A stretch of 64,000 nucleotides of DNA from Bog-473 sp963730785. GTDB lineage: Bacteria; Actinomycetota; Acidimicrobiia; Acidimicrobiales; RAAP-2. A program made the translations under genes and the position numbers. The stretch is taken from positions 1,054,001 through 1,118,000 of the forward strand of contig CAVSTF010000010.1 of NCBI GenBank assembly GCA_963730785.1, given 5' to 3'. Below, piece after piece: positions 26,104-33,467 of the stretch. The number at the start of each line of letters is the position of its first letter. Position 1 is the stretch's first letter. The notes under the pieces are model-generated. The model had not been told where the DNA came from. It made no database searches and was given only the letters and a program-made list of their open reading frames with translations.

Positions 26104-26124
26104 TTGTTCACTATTAGTGAACAA
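26104..26124. promoter_or_regulatory. Perfect 21-bp palindrome upstream of glutamine-synthetase-like gene 2
   Basis: TTGTTCACTA and TAGTGAACAA flank a single central T, with no mismatch. It lies 51 bases after the XRE-cupin gene and 29 bases before the next start. The half-site contains TGAACA, which also occurs in the published PuuR-binding sequence of E. coli. The element overlaps a possible -10 (TATTAG). It is the strongest operator candidate in the cluster. Confidence 0.65.
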
Positions 26125-26153
26125 TGTTTCCACCATTGGGTAACGAGGGAGCC

Positions 26154-27551
26154 ATGTCCACTGACCTTGCACGCTTCGTCGATCAAGATGGTCGGGCCGA
26201 CGCAATTGAGCGGATAGCCCGACAGATTGAAGCAGAAGGCATCACCTACATCTATTACCAATTCGTCTCGGTAACGGGCCGAGTGATGGGCAAAGGAATC
26301 CCGGCCCAACATTGGAGAACCAATGCCGTCAAAGGCTTCCAGTTGGTCTACGGCGCCACGGCCAACCTCTTCATCGATCGGCACGGCGAGTACATCGGCT
26401 ACGGACCGGAAGCGTCAGAGCTGGTCGGACTGCCCGATGTCGACACCTTCTGCACCTTGCCCTGGGATCCGAAGGTGGCCCGGGTCTTTTGCACACTCTT
26501 CCGGGGGCGCGAGGAAATCGACGACCCGGCCTCGTATTTGACGGCTGATTGTCGTGGCAACCTTCGCCGCCTTCATCAGGAGTTCACGGCGGCCACCGGT
26601 CTGACCCTGAAGGTCGGCTGCGAACCGGAGATGATGTGGCTGAAAACCAACCCGGACGGGACGCCGTCAGTGGAAGGCGTCACGAAGCCGTACTGCTACC
26701 ACATTGATCAATTTTCAGAGCTCCAGCCGGTCATCCACCGAGTCATCGAGTACTGCACCAAAATGGGACTCGACATGATCCAAGGTGATCACGAGGACGC
26801 ACCGGGACAACTCGAACTGAACTTCACGTTTGGGCCGGCGGAAGACACGGCTGACCGACTCACCACCTATCGCCAGGTGTGTCGCCAGGTTGGTCGTGAG
26901 TTCGGACTCTTCCCGTGCTTCATGCCCAAACCATTCATGGGCGTGTCGGCCAACGGGTGCCATCACAACTTCTCGTTGTGGGAGGGCGACACCAATATGT
27001 TTCTGCCCGACGGCGACAACCCCCGCCTGCCGAGCAAGACCGGTCTGCATGCCATTGGCGGGGTGTTGGCCCACCTGCGGGCACTGACCGCGATCACCGC
27101 CCCGACGGTGAACTCCTACCGCCGCTTCGCTGACGCTGGCTTCTGGGCTCCCATTTTTGCCGACTGGGGCTTCCAGAACCGCACGACGGCCCTCCGTGTC
27201 AGTGCTCCGGGGCGATTCGAATACCGGTCGGTTGACTCGGCAGTGAATCCCTACCTGTCAATGGCCGCGTTACTGGTCACCATGAAGGACGGGCTCGACA
27301 ACAGCATCGATCCCGGCCCCCCGGAGGACGGCAACATTTACGACGCCATCAAAGCCGGCAAATCGGTGGAGCGCATTCCGTCAACGCTGGGAGATGCATT
27401 GGACGCGCTCGACGCCGATGCGGTGGTGCGGGAGGCACTGCCGGGAGAGATGTTCACCGTCTTCATGGAGTACAAGCGCGACGAGTGGGAGCGATTTATC
27501 GGTACGGTCAGCGAATGGGACATCAAGGAATACCTCGACATCCTGCCGTGA
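26154..27551 (+). CDS. Glutamine-synthetase-like (GlnT/GMAS-like) ligase 2
   Basis: 465 residues with intact glutamine-synthetase motifs: VGCEPEM, GDHEDAPGQLELNF, SANGCHHNFSLW with the catalytic His, NSYRRF, FQNRTTALRV with the conserved Asn-Arg, and RFEYRSVDSAVNPYL with E-x-R. It differs clearly from ligase 1, so the two are not recent duplicates. Type III/GlnT and gamma-glutamylmethylamide synthetases look like this. The start at 26154 has GAGGGAG upstream. It is followed by the amidotransferase gene with a GTGA overlap and is probably controlled by the adjacent XRE-cupin regulator. Confidence 0.85.
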   Translation: MSTDLARFVDQDGRADAIERIARQIEAEGITYIYYQFVSVTGRVMGKGIPAQHWRTNAVKGFQLVYGATANLFIDRHGEYIGYGPEASELVGLPDVDTFCTLPWDPKVARVFCTLFRGREEIDDPASYLTADCRGNLRRLHQEFTAATGLTLKVGCEPEMMWLKTNPDGTPSVEGVTKPYCYHIDQFSELQPVIHRVIEYCTKMGLDMIQGDHEDAPGQLELNFTFGPAEDTADRLTTYRQVCRQVGREFGLFPCFMPKPFMGVSANGCHHNFSLWEGDTNMFLPDGDNPRLPSKTGLHAIGGVLAHLRALTAITAPTVNSYRRFADAGFWAPIFADWGFQNRTTALRVSAPGRFEYRSVDSAVNPYLSMAALLVTMKDGLDNSIDPGPPEDGNIYDAIKAGKSVERIPSTLGDALDALDADAVVREALPGEMFTVFMEYKRDEWERFIGTVSEWDIKEYLDILP

Positions 27552-28318
27552 CCAACCCCCCCATCACACGCGGTCGGGTGCTGGTCTTTCAGCATCTTCC
27601 CGAGGAAGACCCAGGCGGACTCGGGCCGCTTCTCGTCGACGCTGGCTATGAGCTCACCGCAGTCGAGCTCGACCACGGGGAGATCATCCCGGATCTGACT
27701 GAGTTCGATCTTCTGCTCGTCATGGGTGGCCCGATGGACGTGTGGCAAGAAGACGCCCATCCTTGGCTTGTCACCGAGAAGCAGGCCATCCGGCGCTGGG
27801 TCTCCGAATTGCAGCGGCCTTACTTGGGTGTGTGTCTCGGGCATCAACTTCTGGCCGACGCTCTGGGCGGCCAGGTCGGCAAAATGACTGCCGCTGAAAT
27901 AGGGGTGCCCGACATACTCCTGACCCCGGACGCCGCACTCGACCCGGTGTTCTCTTGCCTGCCCGATGTCGTGCCGGGCCTGCAGTGGCACCACGCAGCC
28001 GTCACGCTCGCACCGCCGAACGGGGTCGTGCTGGCCGCCAATCCCGCCTGCCCCATTCAGGCTCTCCGGGTTGGATCAAATGCGTGGGGCGTGCAGTTCC
28101 ACCTCGAAGTGAGTGTCTCGACCATAGACGATTGGGCCCAAGTGCCCGAATACGAGGAAGTGCTCTCCCGCGCCGGTGGTGGCGACCCCAAGTGGCTGCA
28201 TCGGGCGGTGGCCAACAACCTCGACACCATGGGCGTCAACGCATCGACATTGGTGACGGCGCTGCTCCATCAAGTCCAGACCTTGGCGGGCGTGCCGTTG
28301 GCGGAGGCGATGCCGTGA
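27548..28318 (+). CDS. Class I glutamine amidotransferase-like hydrolase (GuaA-domain type)
   Basis: 256 residues with a class I amidotransferase domain. The nucleophile Cys is in LGVCLGHQLLADALGG, and the catalytic His and Glu are in WGVQFHLEV. DLLLVMGGPMDVWQ supplies the oxyanion-side glycines. It resembles the stand-alone GMP-synthase-type amidotransferases. In the E. coli putrescine route a class I member (PuuD) hydrolyses the gamma-glutamyl bond, and a similar de-glutamylation step is a natural guess here. Both ends overlap ligase genes (GTGA upstream and downstream), showing tight coupling. Confidence 0.82.
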   Translation: MTNPPITRGRVLVFQHLPEEDPGGLGPLLVDAGYELTAVELDHGEIIPDLTEFDLLLVMGGPMDVWQEDAHPWLVTEKQAIRRWVSELQRPYLGVCLGHQLLADALGGQVGKMTAAEIGVPDILLTPDAALDPVFSCLPDVVPGLQWHHAAVTLAPPNGVVLAANPACPIQALRVGSNAWGVQFHLEVSVSTIDDWAQVPEYEEVLSRAGGGDPKWLHRAVANNLDTMGVNASTLVTALLHQVQTLAGVPLAEAMP

Positions 28319-29655
28319 CTCGGCACGAGTTCACTTCGAATGACCTACGAAGAGGCATCGCCGACCGTGACGTGAACTCACTCTTCACCTCGGCCGGAGT
28401 GGACACCGTGTACCTCGGGATCTTCGACGCCTCCGGGACGCTGCGGCAGAAACGTCTGTCGCCCGCGGGAGCCGCTCGAGCATTCGAAGATGGCTGGGCC
28501 TTCATTGATGCCATTCAATGGTGGGGTCCGGACGATCAGATGTGGCAACCACGGGGTTCGGGGACGCACCCGGCCACCGTCGACATCGATACCCAACGGC
28601 CGCATCCCTTCGAGGCTGATGCGCTCGTGTTCCTGGCCGAGTTCCTCTCTCCGTTGGCCGAACTCTCAGCTCGACACCAACTCGAACGAATGGAGTCATG
28701 GGCCGCTTCCATGGGACTGACCACCAAGGTGGGTTGGGAATTCGAATGCATCGTCCTGGAGCAGAGCTCACCATTGCACCCGACCATGACTTCGAATTTC
28801 TGTTGGTCAGCCCAAACAATGGCGGAGCAGACCGAGATGCTGGGGCACTTAGTTGGGACATTGAACGCCGGAGCGATCCCGATTGACCATGTCTGCGCCG
28901 AACTCGGACCCGGATGCCTTGAACTGGCCACGATGGCCGAGACGGCAGTGCGTTCGGCGGACGCAGCCGCCCTGGCCAAGCTGTACACCAAGGCGTTCTT
29001 CTCGCAAAGGGACGAAGTCGCGACCTTCATGGCCCAACTAGGGAGCGGGTTTCCCGGATTGGGCGGGCACCCCAGCTTGTCGCTGCACTCCAGCACTGAC
29101 GGTTCCCCCGTCCTGTCCGATGGTGCAAACGGGCTCTCGAAGAGCGGTCACGCAGCAATCGCCGGAGTGGTGACATTGCTCCCCCACCTTCTGGCCATGA
29201 CGGCGCCCTTTCCAAACTCCTACCGACGATTCGGGCCCGGCAACTGGGCCCCGGGCACTGCGACCTGGGGTCTCGGCAATTACAGCTGCGCGCTTCGCGT
29301 CATCACGGACACGCCCGCGACCACCAGACTGGAGCTGCGCATACCCGGAGCAGATGTCAATCCGCACATGGGACTGGCCATGTTTCTCGGCGCTGCTCTC
29401 TGGGGCATCGAGCGAGGGCTGGAGCCTCCGCCTCCGGTGGTGGCACCCGACGACGGCCGGAAAGACAGCGTGGGGCTTCCGCTGCCTCGCGATCTCACCG
29501 AGGCGGTCGAGCGATTGGTCAAGAGCGACGATGCCATATCCCTTTTCGGATCGCCCTTCATTGAGCACTACGCGGCGTCTCGAATGGCCGAAGTTGAGGC
29601 GTGCCACCGATTCGTCTCCGATCAGGAGCGAGCGCGATACATCGGCTATGTCTAA
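28315..29655 (+). CDS. Divergent glutamine-synthetase-like ligase 3
   Basis: 446 residues. The fold motifs are present: VGWEFEC with two metal Glu, CAELGPGCLELAT with two more, GGHPSLSLHS with one His, and RLELRIPGADVNPH with E-x-R. Two positions conserved in ligases 1 and 2 differ. The second His of the H-x-H is Ser, and the Asn-Arg before the ALRV strand is Asn-Tyr (GLGNYSCALRV), so the Arg that normally contacts the phosphate side is missing. This suggests a changed substrate or an altered reaction rather than simple glutamine synthesis. It starts at a GTG overlapping the amidotransferase stop. Confidence 0.78.
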   Translation: MTRHEFTSNDLRRGIADRDVNSLFTSAGVDTVYLGIFDASGTLRQKRLSPAGAARAFEDGWAFIDAIQWWGPDDQMWQPRGSGTHPATVDIDTQRPHPFEADALVFLAEFLSPLAELSARHQLERMESWAASMGLTTKVGWEFECIVLEQSSPLHPTMTSNFCWSAQTMAEQTEMLGHLVGTLNAGAIPIDHVCAELGPGCLELATMAETAVRSADAAALAKLYTKAFFSQRDEVATFMAQLGSGFPGLGGHPSLSLHSSTDGSPVLSDGANGLSKSGHAAIAGVVTLLPHLLAMTAPFPNSYRRFGPGNWAPGTATWGLGNYSCALRVITDTPATTRLELRIPGADVNPHMGLAMFLGAALWGIERGLEPPPPVVAPDDGRKDSVGLPLPRDLTEAVERLVKSDDAISLFGSPFIEHYAASRMAEVEACHRFVSDQERARYIGYV

Positions 29656-29672
29656 CGACATCGGGAGCAGTC

Positions 29673-30560
29673 ATGAGTGACGACCGGCAATTTGAACTGA
29701 CCGACGAACAGATCGCCACCTTTGCCAAAGACGGCTTCGTGATCGTCGATCAACTGATCGACCCTGACCTGGCCCGTAGAGCGCTCGAACGCTACGAGGA
29801 ACTCTTCAGTGGCAACTTTGAGACCGGCCTCTATCCCGATGAGTGGAATTGGAAGCCGGGTGTGCACGACCCCCACCTGACTCGCCAGATTTGTAACGCC
29901 TGGAAGTCCGACCGCGACATTGCCCGCGTGGTCTTACGGCCCGACATCGGCCGAGCCTGCGCGCGACTCGGCGGGTGGCCCGGCGCCCGCCTGAGCCAGG
30001 ACAACGTCTTGTGGAAGCCCCCCGGGGGCAAACCCCTGGGATTCCATCAGGATTCCAGCTACGAGCAATGGGCCATACCGTCGGAATGGGTTAGCTGCTG
30101 GATCGCCCTGGAAGATACGACCGCCGCCCAAGGCACCGTCGAATATGTCCGTGGTTCACACCTCTGGCCGCATTGGGGAATGATCGACGAATTCCACGGT
30201 CCCCAAGATCCACACCTCGACCTCCGCCAAGCGGCAGCCATCCAAGGCGTCGAGCCTGAGCTCGTCCCGGTCGAGGTTCCGGCAGGAGGCGGAGCCTTTC
30301 ATGCCGGTTGGACCTGGCACGGGTCCGATCTCAACCGCTCAGACAAACCTCGCCGCTCGCTGGTCGCCCACAGCATGTCGTCGGAAGCTCGCTTCCATCC
30401 GGACACAACCGGGTATCTCTACAGCCGATACAAGCGCTTCGGTGATGACCAAATGGACGAATCGTTCTTCCCGATCACTTGGCGGGACGACGGGCATCGA
30501 TCTGACTTTATTGAGCCCTACCTCAGCCGACGTATCGGCTGGGCCGGCGCGAGCAACTGA
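29673..30560 (+). CDS. Phytanoyl-CoA dioxygenase (PhyH)-family Fe(II)/2-oxoglutarate enzyme
   Basis: 295 residues. GFHQDSSYEQW carries the H-x-D pair, GGAFHAGWTWHGSDLNRS the distal His, and RRSLVAHSM the Arg for 2-oxoglutarate. LSQDNVLWKPPGG is a PhyH-type strand. Such enzymes hydroxylate or N-dealkylate small molecules. The position 17 bases after ligase 3, on the same strand, puts it in the gamma-glutamylation unit, where it could oxidise the amine substrate or product. That role is inference only. Confidence 0.8.
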   Translation: MSDDRQFELTDEQIATFAKDGFVIVDQLIDPDLARRALERYEELFSGNFETGLYPDEWNWKPGVHDPHLTRQICNAWKSDRDIARVVLRPDIGRACARLGGWPGARLSQDNVLWKPPGGKPLGFHQDSSYEQWAIPSEWVSCWIALEDTTAAQGTVEYVRGSHLWPHWGMIDEFHGPQDPHLDLRQAAAIQGVEPELVPVEVPAGGGAFHAGWTWHGSDLNRSDKPRRSLVAHSMSSEARFHPDTTGYLYSRYKRFGDDQMDESFFPITWRDDGHRSDFIEPYLSRRIGWAGASN

Positions 30561-30574
30561 CGACGTCCCTCTCC

Positions 30575-31072
30575 CTACTCGGCGGAGATCGACACTCCCT
30601 CAAGCGGCAGATGGGAGAGTTCCACCATGTCCCGCTGGAGTTGGTGCGTCATTCGCAAGGGAGCAGGGGCCGTTAACGTCGGGAGATCAGTCAGCGCGGT
30701 GACCCGTTCGCGCATGCCCTTGCCCGAGAACCGGCGCAACCAACGACGTCGGTTCGACCCCAAGACGATCACGTCGGCACCGAAGACTCGGGCCGAATCG
30801 ACAATCCGATCGTCGATGGAGAAGCAGTTCCCTCTCCGCACTTCACCGTCAGCGTCAATGCCGGCCATCCACAACGCCGCCACCGCCGAGTCCACAATGT
30901 TGCGAGCTTCCTGGTGAGTGGATGCGGTCACGCCACGACCGCCAACCAGCACCTCGTTGACGTAGACGACGTGAACCTTGGCGTTGGACTGTCGGGCCAG
31001 GGGTGCGACAAAACTGATCGAGACCTCTCCGGACTCGCTTCCGTCGATTGCCAGCAGAATTCGAGTGAACAT
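30575..31072 (-). CDS. Universal stress protein (UspA family)
   Basis: 165 residues starting MFTRILLAIDGSESGE, the typical Usp first strand with DGS. The C-terminal ATP loop appears as VIVLGSNRRRWLRRFSGKGMRERVTALTDLPTLTA, where the usual G-x2-G-x9-G(S/T) is recognisable but modified. It converges with the PhyH gene (14 bases) and closes the cluster; a second Usp-like gene closes the other end. AGGGAGG lies upstream of the ATG at 31072; a GTG at 31084 is an alternative. Confidence 0.82.
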   Translation of the reverse strand: MFTRILLAIDGSESGEVSISFVAPLARQSNAKVHVVYVNEVLVGGRGVTASTHQEARNIVDSAVAALWMAGIDADGEVRRGNCFSIDDRIVDSARVFGADVIVLGSNRRRWLRRFSGKGMRERVTALTDLPTLTAPAPLRMTHQLQRDMVELSHLPLEGVSISAE

Positions 31073-31230
31073 CTGCAGTGTCACCTCCCTGGGCCTGCAT
31101 CTCAGGCCTTTTCAATTGTTTCCAACAGATTAACAGATGCAGACCAATAGGAATCAATGTTTCCTGTCAATAAACTATTAACGAGCGGGCCCATCCCTGT
31201 CGTGGCCGACTCTCTCGATAATTGGACGGC
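31073..31230. other. Divergent intergenic region between usp and the SBF transporter
   Basis: About 150 bases, lower in GC than its neighbours. A minus-strand TTGACA (31163-31168) and the imperfect GGAA/TTCC inverted repeat beside it make a likely promoter for the usp gene. An AATAAACTATTAA-rich stretch follows toward the transporter. No gene was recognised. Confidence 0.35.
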
Positions 31231-32145
31231 GTAGTGGCCTGGCCAGGACGTTCGTGGTTAGCCGACTACCGAGAACTGGTGATCGTCCTGGTTGCGGCCG
31301 TCATCGGCCTCACGGTGCAGGCTCCGCTGGCTGCCGTGGTGCGCCACCAAGGAGTGAACATCCTCCTCGCCATCCTGGTGTTCTCCACTGGCTTGAGCAT
31401 CGAGCCCCGGACGCTGCGGCAACTCCCCTCGCGGTGGCGACCGCTCGTGATCGCCCTGTTGGTCGGCATCAGTGTCCTGCCGGCAATTTCCTGGTTGGCC
31501 GGGTTTCTTGTACCCAGTGGGCCGCTACGCGACGGGATCATCACGGTCGGACTCGCTCCCTGCGAAATCGCTTCCATGGCCACCACTGGCATGGCCGGGG
31601 GCAGCATCGTGCTGGCCGGTGGGCTCCTCATTGGTTCGACGGTGCTCAGCGTCGTCGCCTCGGGGCCGATCCTGTCCTGGGAACAGCAGCACGCGTCGGT
31701 ACATCCGGCCCACATCGTCACCAACCTTCTGCTGGTGGTGGCGCTGCCGTTGGCCCTGGCGCTCCTTGTCCGGGCTCGGTTGTCCCTCCCGCCTCGGGCG
31801 GAGGTCATCACCTCGAATATCAGCACGCTGTCGGTCGCCGCCCTGGTCGCGCTCATCGCATCGCAAACGCATTTGGAATTGTCGTATCTCCGGGTGGTCG
31901 GCGGACTCCTGCTCTTCCTGGCCGTCACCATCGGAGTGGGTCATCTGTTGGGTCGACGCGACAAGCACGAGGTTGGCCGGGCTCTCCTGCTGACCACCTC
32001 GATGCGTGACTTCGCCATTGCTGCCTCGTTGGCAGCCACGGCATTCGGCCCGAGGGCCGCGGCGCCCTTAGGCCTGTACGGAATCATGGTGTTGGCCTGG
32101 GGCACCGGGAGCGCGGGTTTCATGCGATCGCGGGCAGTCACCTAA
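31222..32145 (+). CDS. Bile acid:sodium symporter (SBF)-family transporter
   Basis: About 307 residues with nine or ten hydrophobic helices. GVNILLAILVFSTGLSIEPRTLRQL is the N-terminal repeat start. VGLAPCEIASMATTGMAGGSIVLAGGLLIGSTV is the conserved crossover region (compare 'CPxGxxSN' in SBF proteins), here less canonical. ALLLTTSMRDFAIAASLAATAFG is the second repeat. Solutes of the family include organic anions and bile acids; the solute here is unknown. The start is uncertain among TTG 31222 and nearby GTG codons. Confidence 0.72.
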   Translation: MDGVVAWPGRSWLADYRELVIVLVAAVIGLTVQAPLAAVVRHQGVNILLAILVFSTGLSIEPRTLRQLPSRWRPLVIALLVGISVLPAISWLAGFLVPSGPLRDGIITVGLAPCEIASMATTGMAGGSIVLAGGLLIGSTVLSVVASGPILSWEQQHASVHPAHIVTNLLLVVALPLALALLVRARLSLPPRAEVITSNISTLSVAALVALIASQTHLELSYLRVVGGLLLFLAVTIGVGHLLGRRDKHEVGRALLLTTSMRDFAIAASLAATAFGPRAAAPLGLYGIMVLAWGTGSAGFMRSRAVT

Positions 32146-32219
32146 CTACCTTCGACACGTCATCGGTGGCCGCGTTTCCTGCCGCTCCATTGGCCCTGTC
32201 CGTCAATGTCGACTAGGTA

Positions 32220-32245
32220 TTCGCCCTAGGTGTTTGGGGGGCGAA
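32220..32245 (+). promoter_or_regulatory. Hairpin in the leader of the CoA-transferase gene
   Basis: TTCGCCC pairs with GGGCGAA over a 12-base loop. It ends about 23 bases before the ATG at 32268 and just ahead of the GAGGAG ribosome-binding site. No T-run follows. It may be a leader structure or the end of the SBF transcript. Confidence 0.35.
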
Positions 32246-32267
32246 CAGCCCGATGAGAGGAGTCAGT

Positions 32268-33467
32268 ATGCCGGGTCCACTAGAAGGTGTTCGCGTTGTT
32301 GAGGTCGCGAACTGGACGTTCGTACCTGCCGCGGGGGCTGTCCTGGCGGACCTCGGAGCTGATGTGATCAAGGTCGAAGCCCCAAATGGTGATCCGCAAC
32401 GGGCGCTCACCAACCTGCTCAACTTGGGCGAAGGCGGCGCCAATCCGTTCCTTGAGGTGCCCAACCGGGGCAAGCGCAGCTTCACGGCCGACCTGACCAC
32501 CGACGAAGGTCGAATGGTGCTCGACCGCCTGATCGCCACGGCCGATGTCTTCCTGACCAGCAACCTGGCTCCCATCCGCAAGAAGCTGCGCATTGAGGTC
32601 GATGACGTCCGGGCCGCTAACCCCAACATCATTTACGTGCGCGGTACCGGCTGGGGCGCCCACGGGCCGATGGCCGATGTCGGCGGCTACGACGCCGCCT
32701 GCGGCTGGGCCACCAGCGGCATGGCCTACAAGATGACCATTGAGGGCGGCCCACTGACCCAACCGGCGGCCTTCTTCGACCTCCAGGGGGCCAACACCAT
32801 TGCCGGTGCCGTCGGCATGGCCCTCTTCAAGCGAGAAAAAACTGGCGAGACCTCGGTGGTCGACGTGTCACTGATGAACGTGGGCATGTGGGCCGTCGGA
32901 CCCGACATCATGGGCAGCCCATTGTCAGGAAGCCATGGCCAGGGCAACCGCATGGAGGCTGGCAATCCTCTCGTCAACACGTACCAAACCAAGGACAACC
33001 GCTGGCTCTACCTGGTCTGCCTGCAGGGTGATCGATTCTGGGGCGAGTTCTGCACCTGCATGGGTCACCCCGAGTTGATCGACGACGAGCGTTTCGCTGA
33101 CGGAGCCAGTCGCTTCGCCAATCGGGCCGAGTGCGTCACCCGACTGGACGAGATCTTCGGGTCCATGACGATGGACCAGGTACACGAGAAGCTCGATCAC
33201 TTCAGCGGTGTGTGGGCACCGGTCCTCAAGCCATCCGAGCTGGCCGACCACCCACAGACAGACCCCAACGGTTTCATGCCTACGCTGACCACGGCCGGTG
33301 GCGTTGACTTCCGCCTGGTGGCCTCGCCCATGCGTTTCGACGACCAGCCCACGGTGCCCCAGGGTGCCGCCCCCGAGCTGGGCCAGCACACCGAGGAGAT
33401 CCTCCTCGAGACGGGGTTCGACTGGGATGAGATCGGGCGCCTGCGCGAGGTGGGCGCGCTCGGCTAG
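32268..33467 (+). CDS. CaiB/BaiF family III CoA-transferase
   Basis: 399 residues. LEGVRVVEVANWTFVPAAGAVLADLGADVIKVEAPNGDPQR is the standard opening. NRGKRSFTADLTTDEGR and VGGYDAACGWATSGMA follow, where the latter holds the catalytic Asp of the G(Y)D motif. C-terminal FSGVWAPVLKPSELADHPQ is the small-domain return. It moves CoA between carboxylic acids. The start has GAGGAG upstream. Its TAG and that of the convergent acyl-CoA ligase come from the same CTAG (33464-33467). Confidence 0.87.
   Translation: MPGPLEGVRVVEVANWTFVPAAGAVLADLGADVIKVEAPNGDPQRALTNLLNLGEGGANPFLEVPNRGKRSFTADLTTDEGRMVLDRLIATADVFLTSNLAPIRKKLRIEVDDVRAANPNIIYVRGTGWGAHGPMADVGGYDAACGWATSGMAYKMTIEGGPLTQPAAFFDLQGANTIAGAVGMALFKREKTGETSVVDVSLMNVGMWAVGPDIMGSPLSGSHGQGNRMEAGNPLVNTYQTKDNRWLYLVCLQGDRFWGEFCTCMGHPELIDDERFADGASRFANRAECVTRLDEIFGSMTMDQVHEKLDHFSGVWAPVLKPSELADHPQTDPNGFMPTLTTAGGVDFRLVASPMRFDDQPTVPQGAAPELGQHTEEILLETGFDWDEIGRLREVGALG

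Noticed and set aside
27955..28314. Long 5' extension of ligase 3
   Set aside because: It overlaps the amidotransferase, whose motifs are complete. The extension has an Arg/Pro-rich shadow-frame composition.
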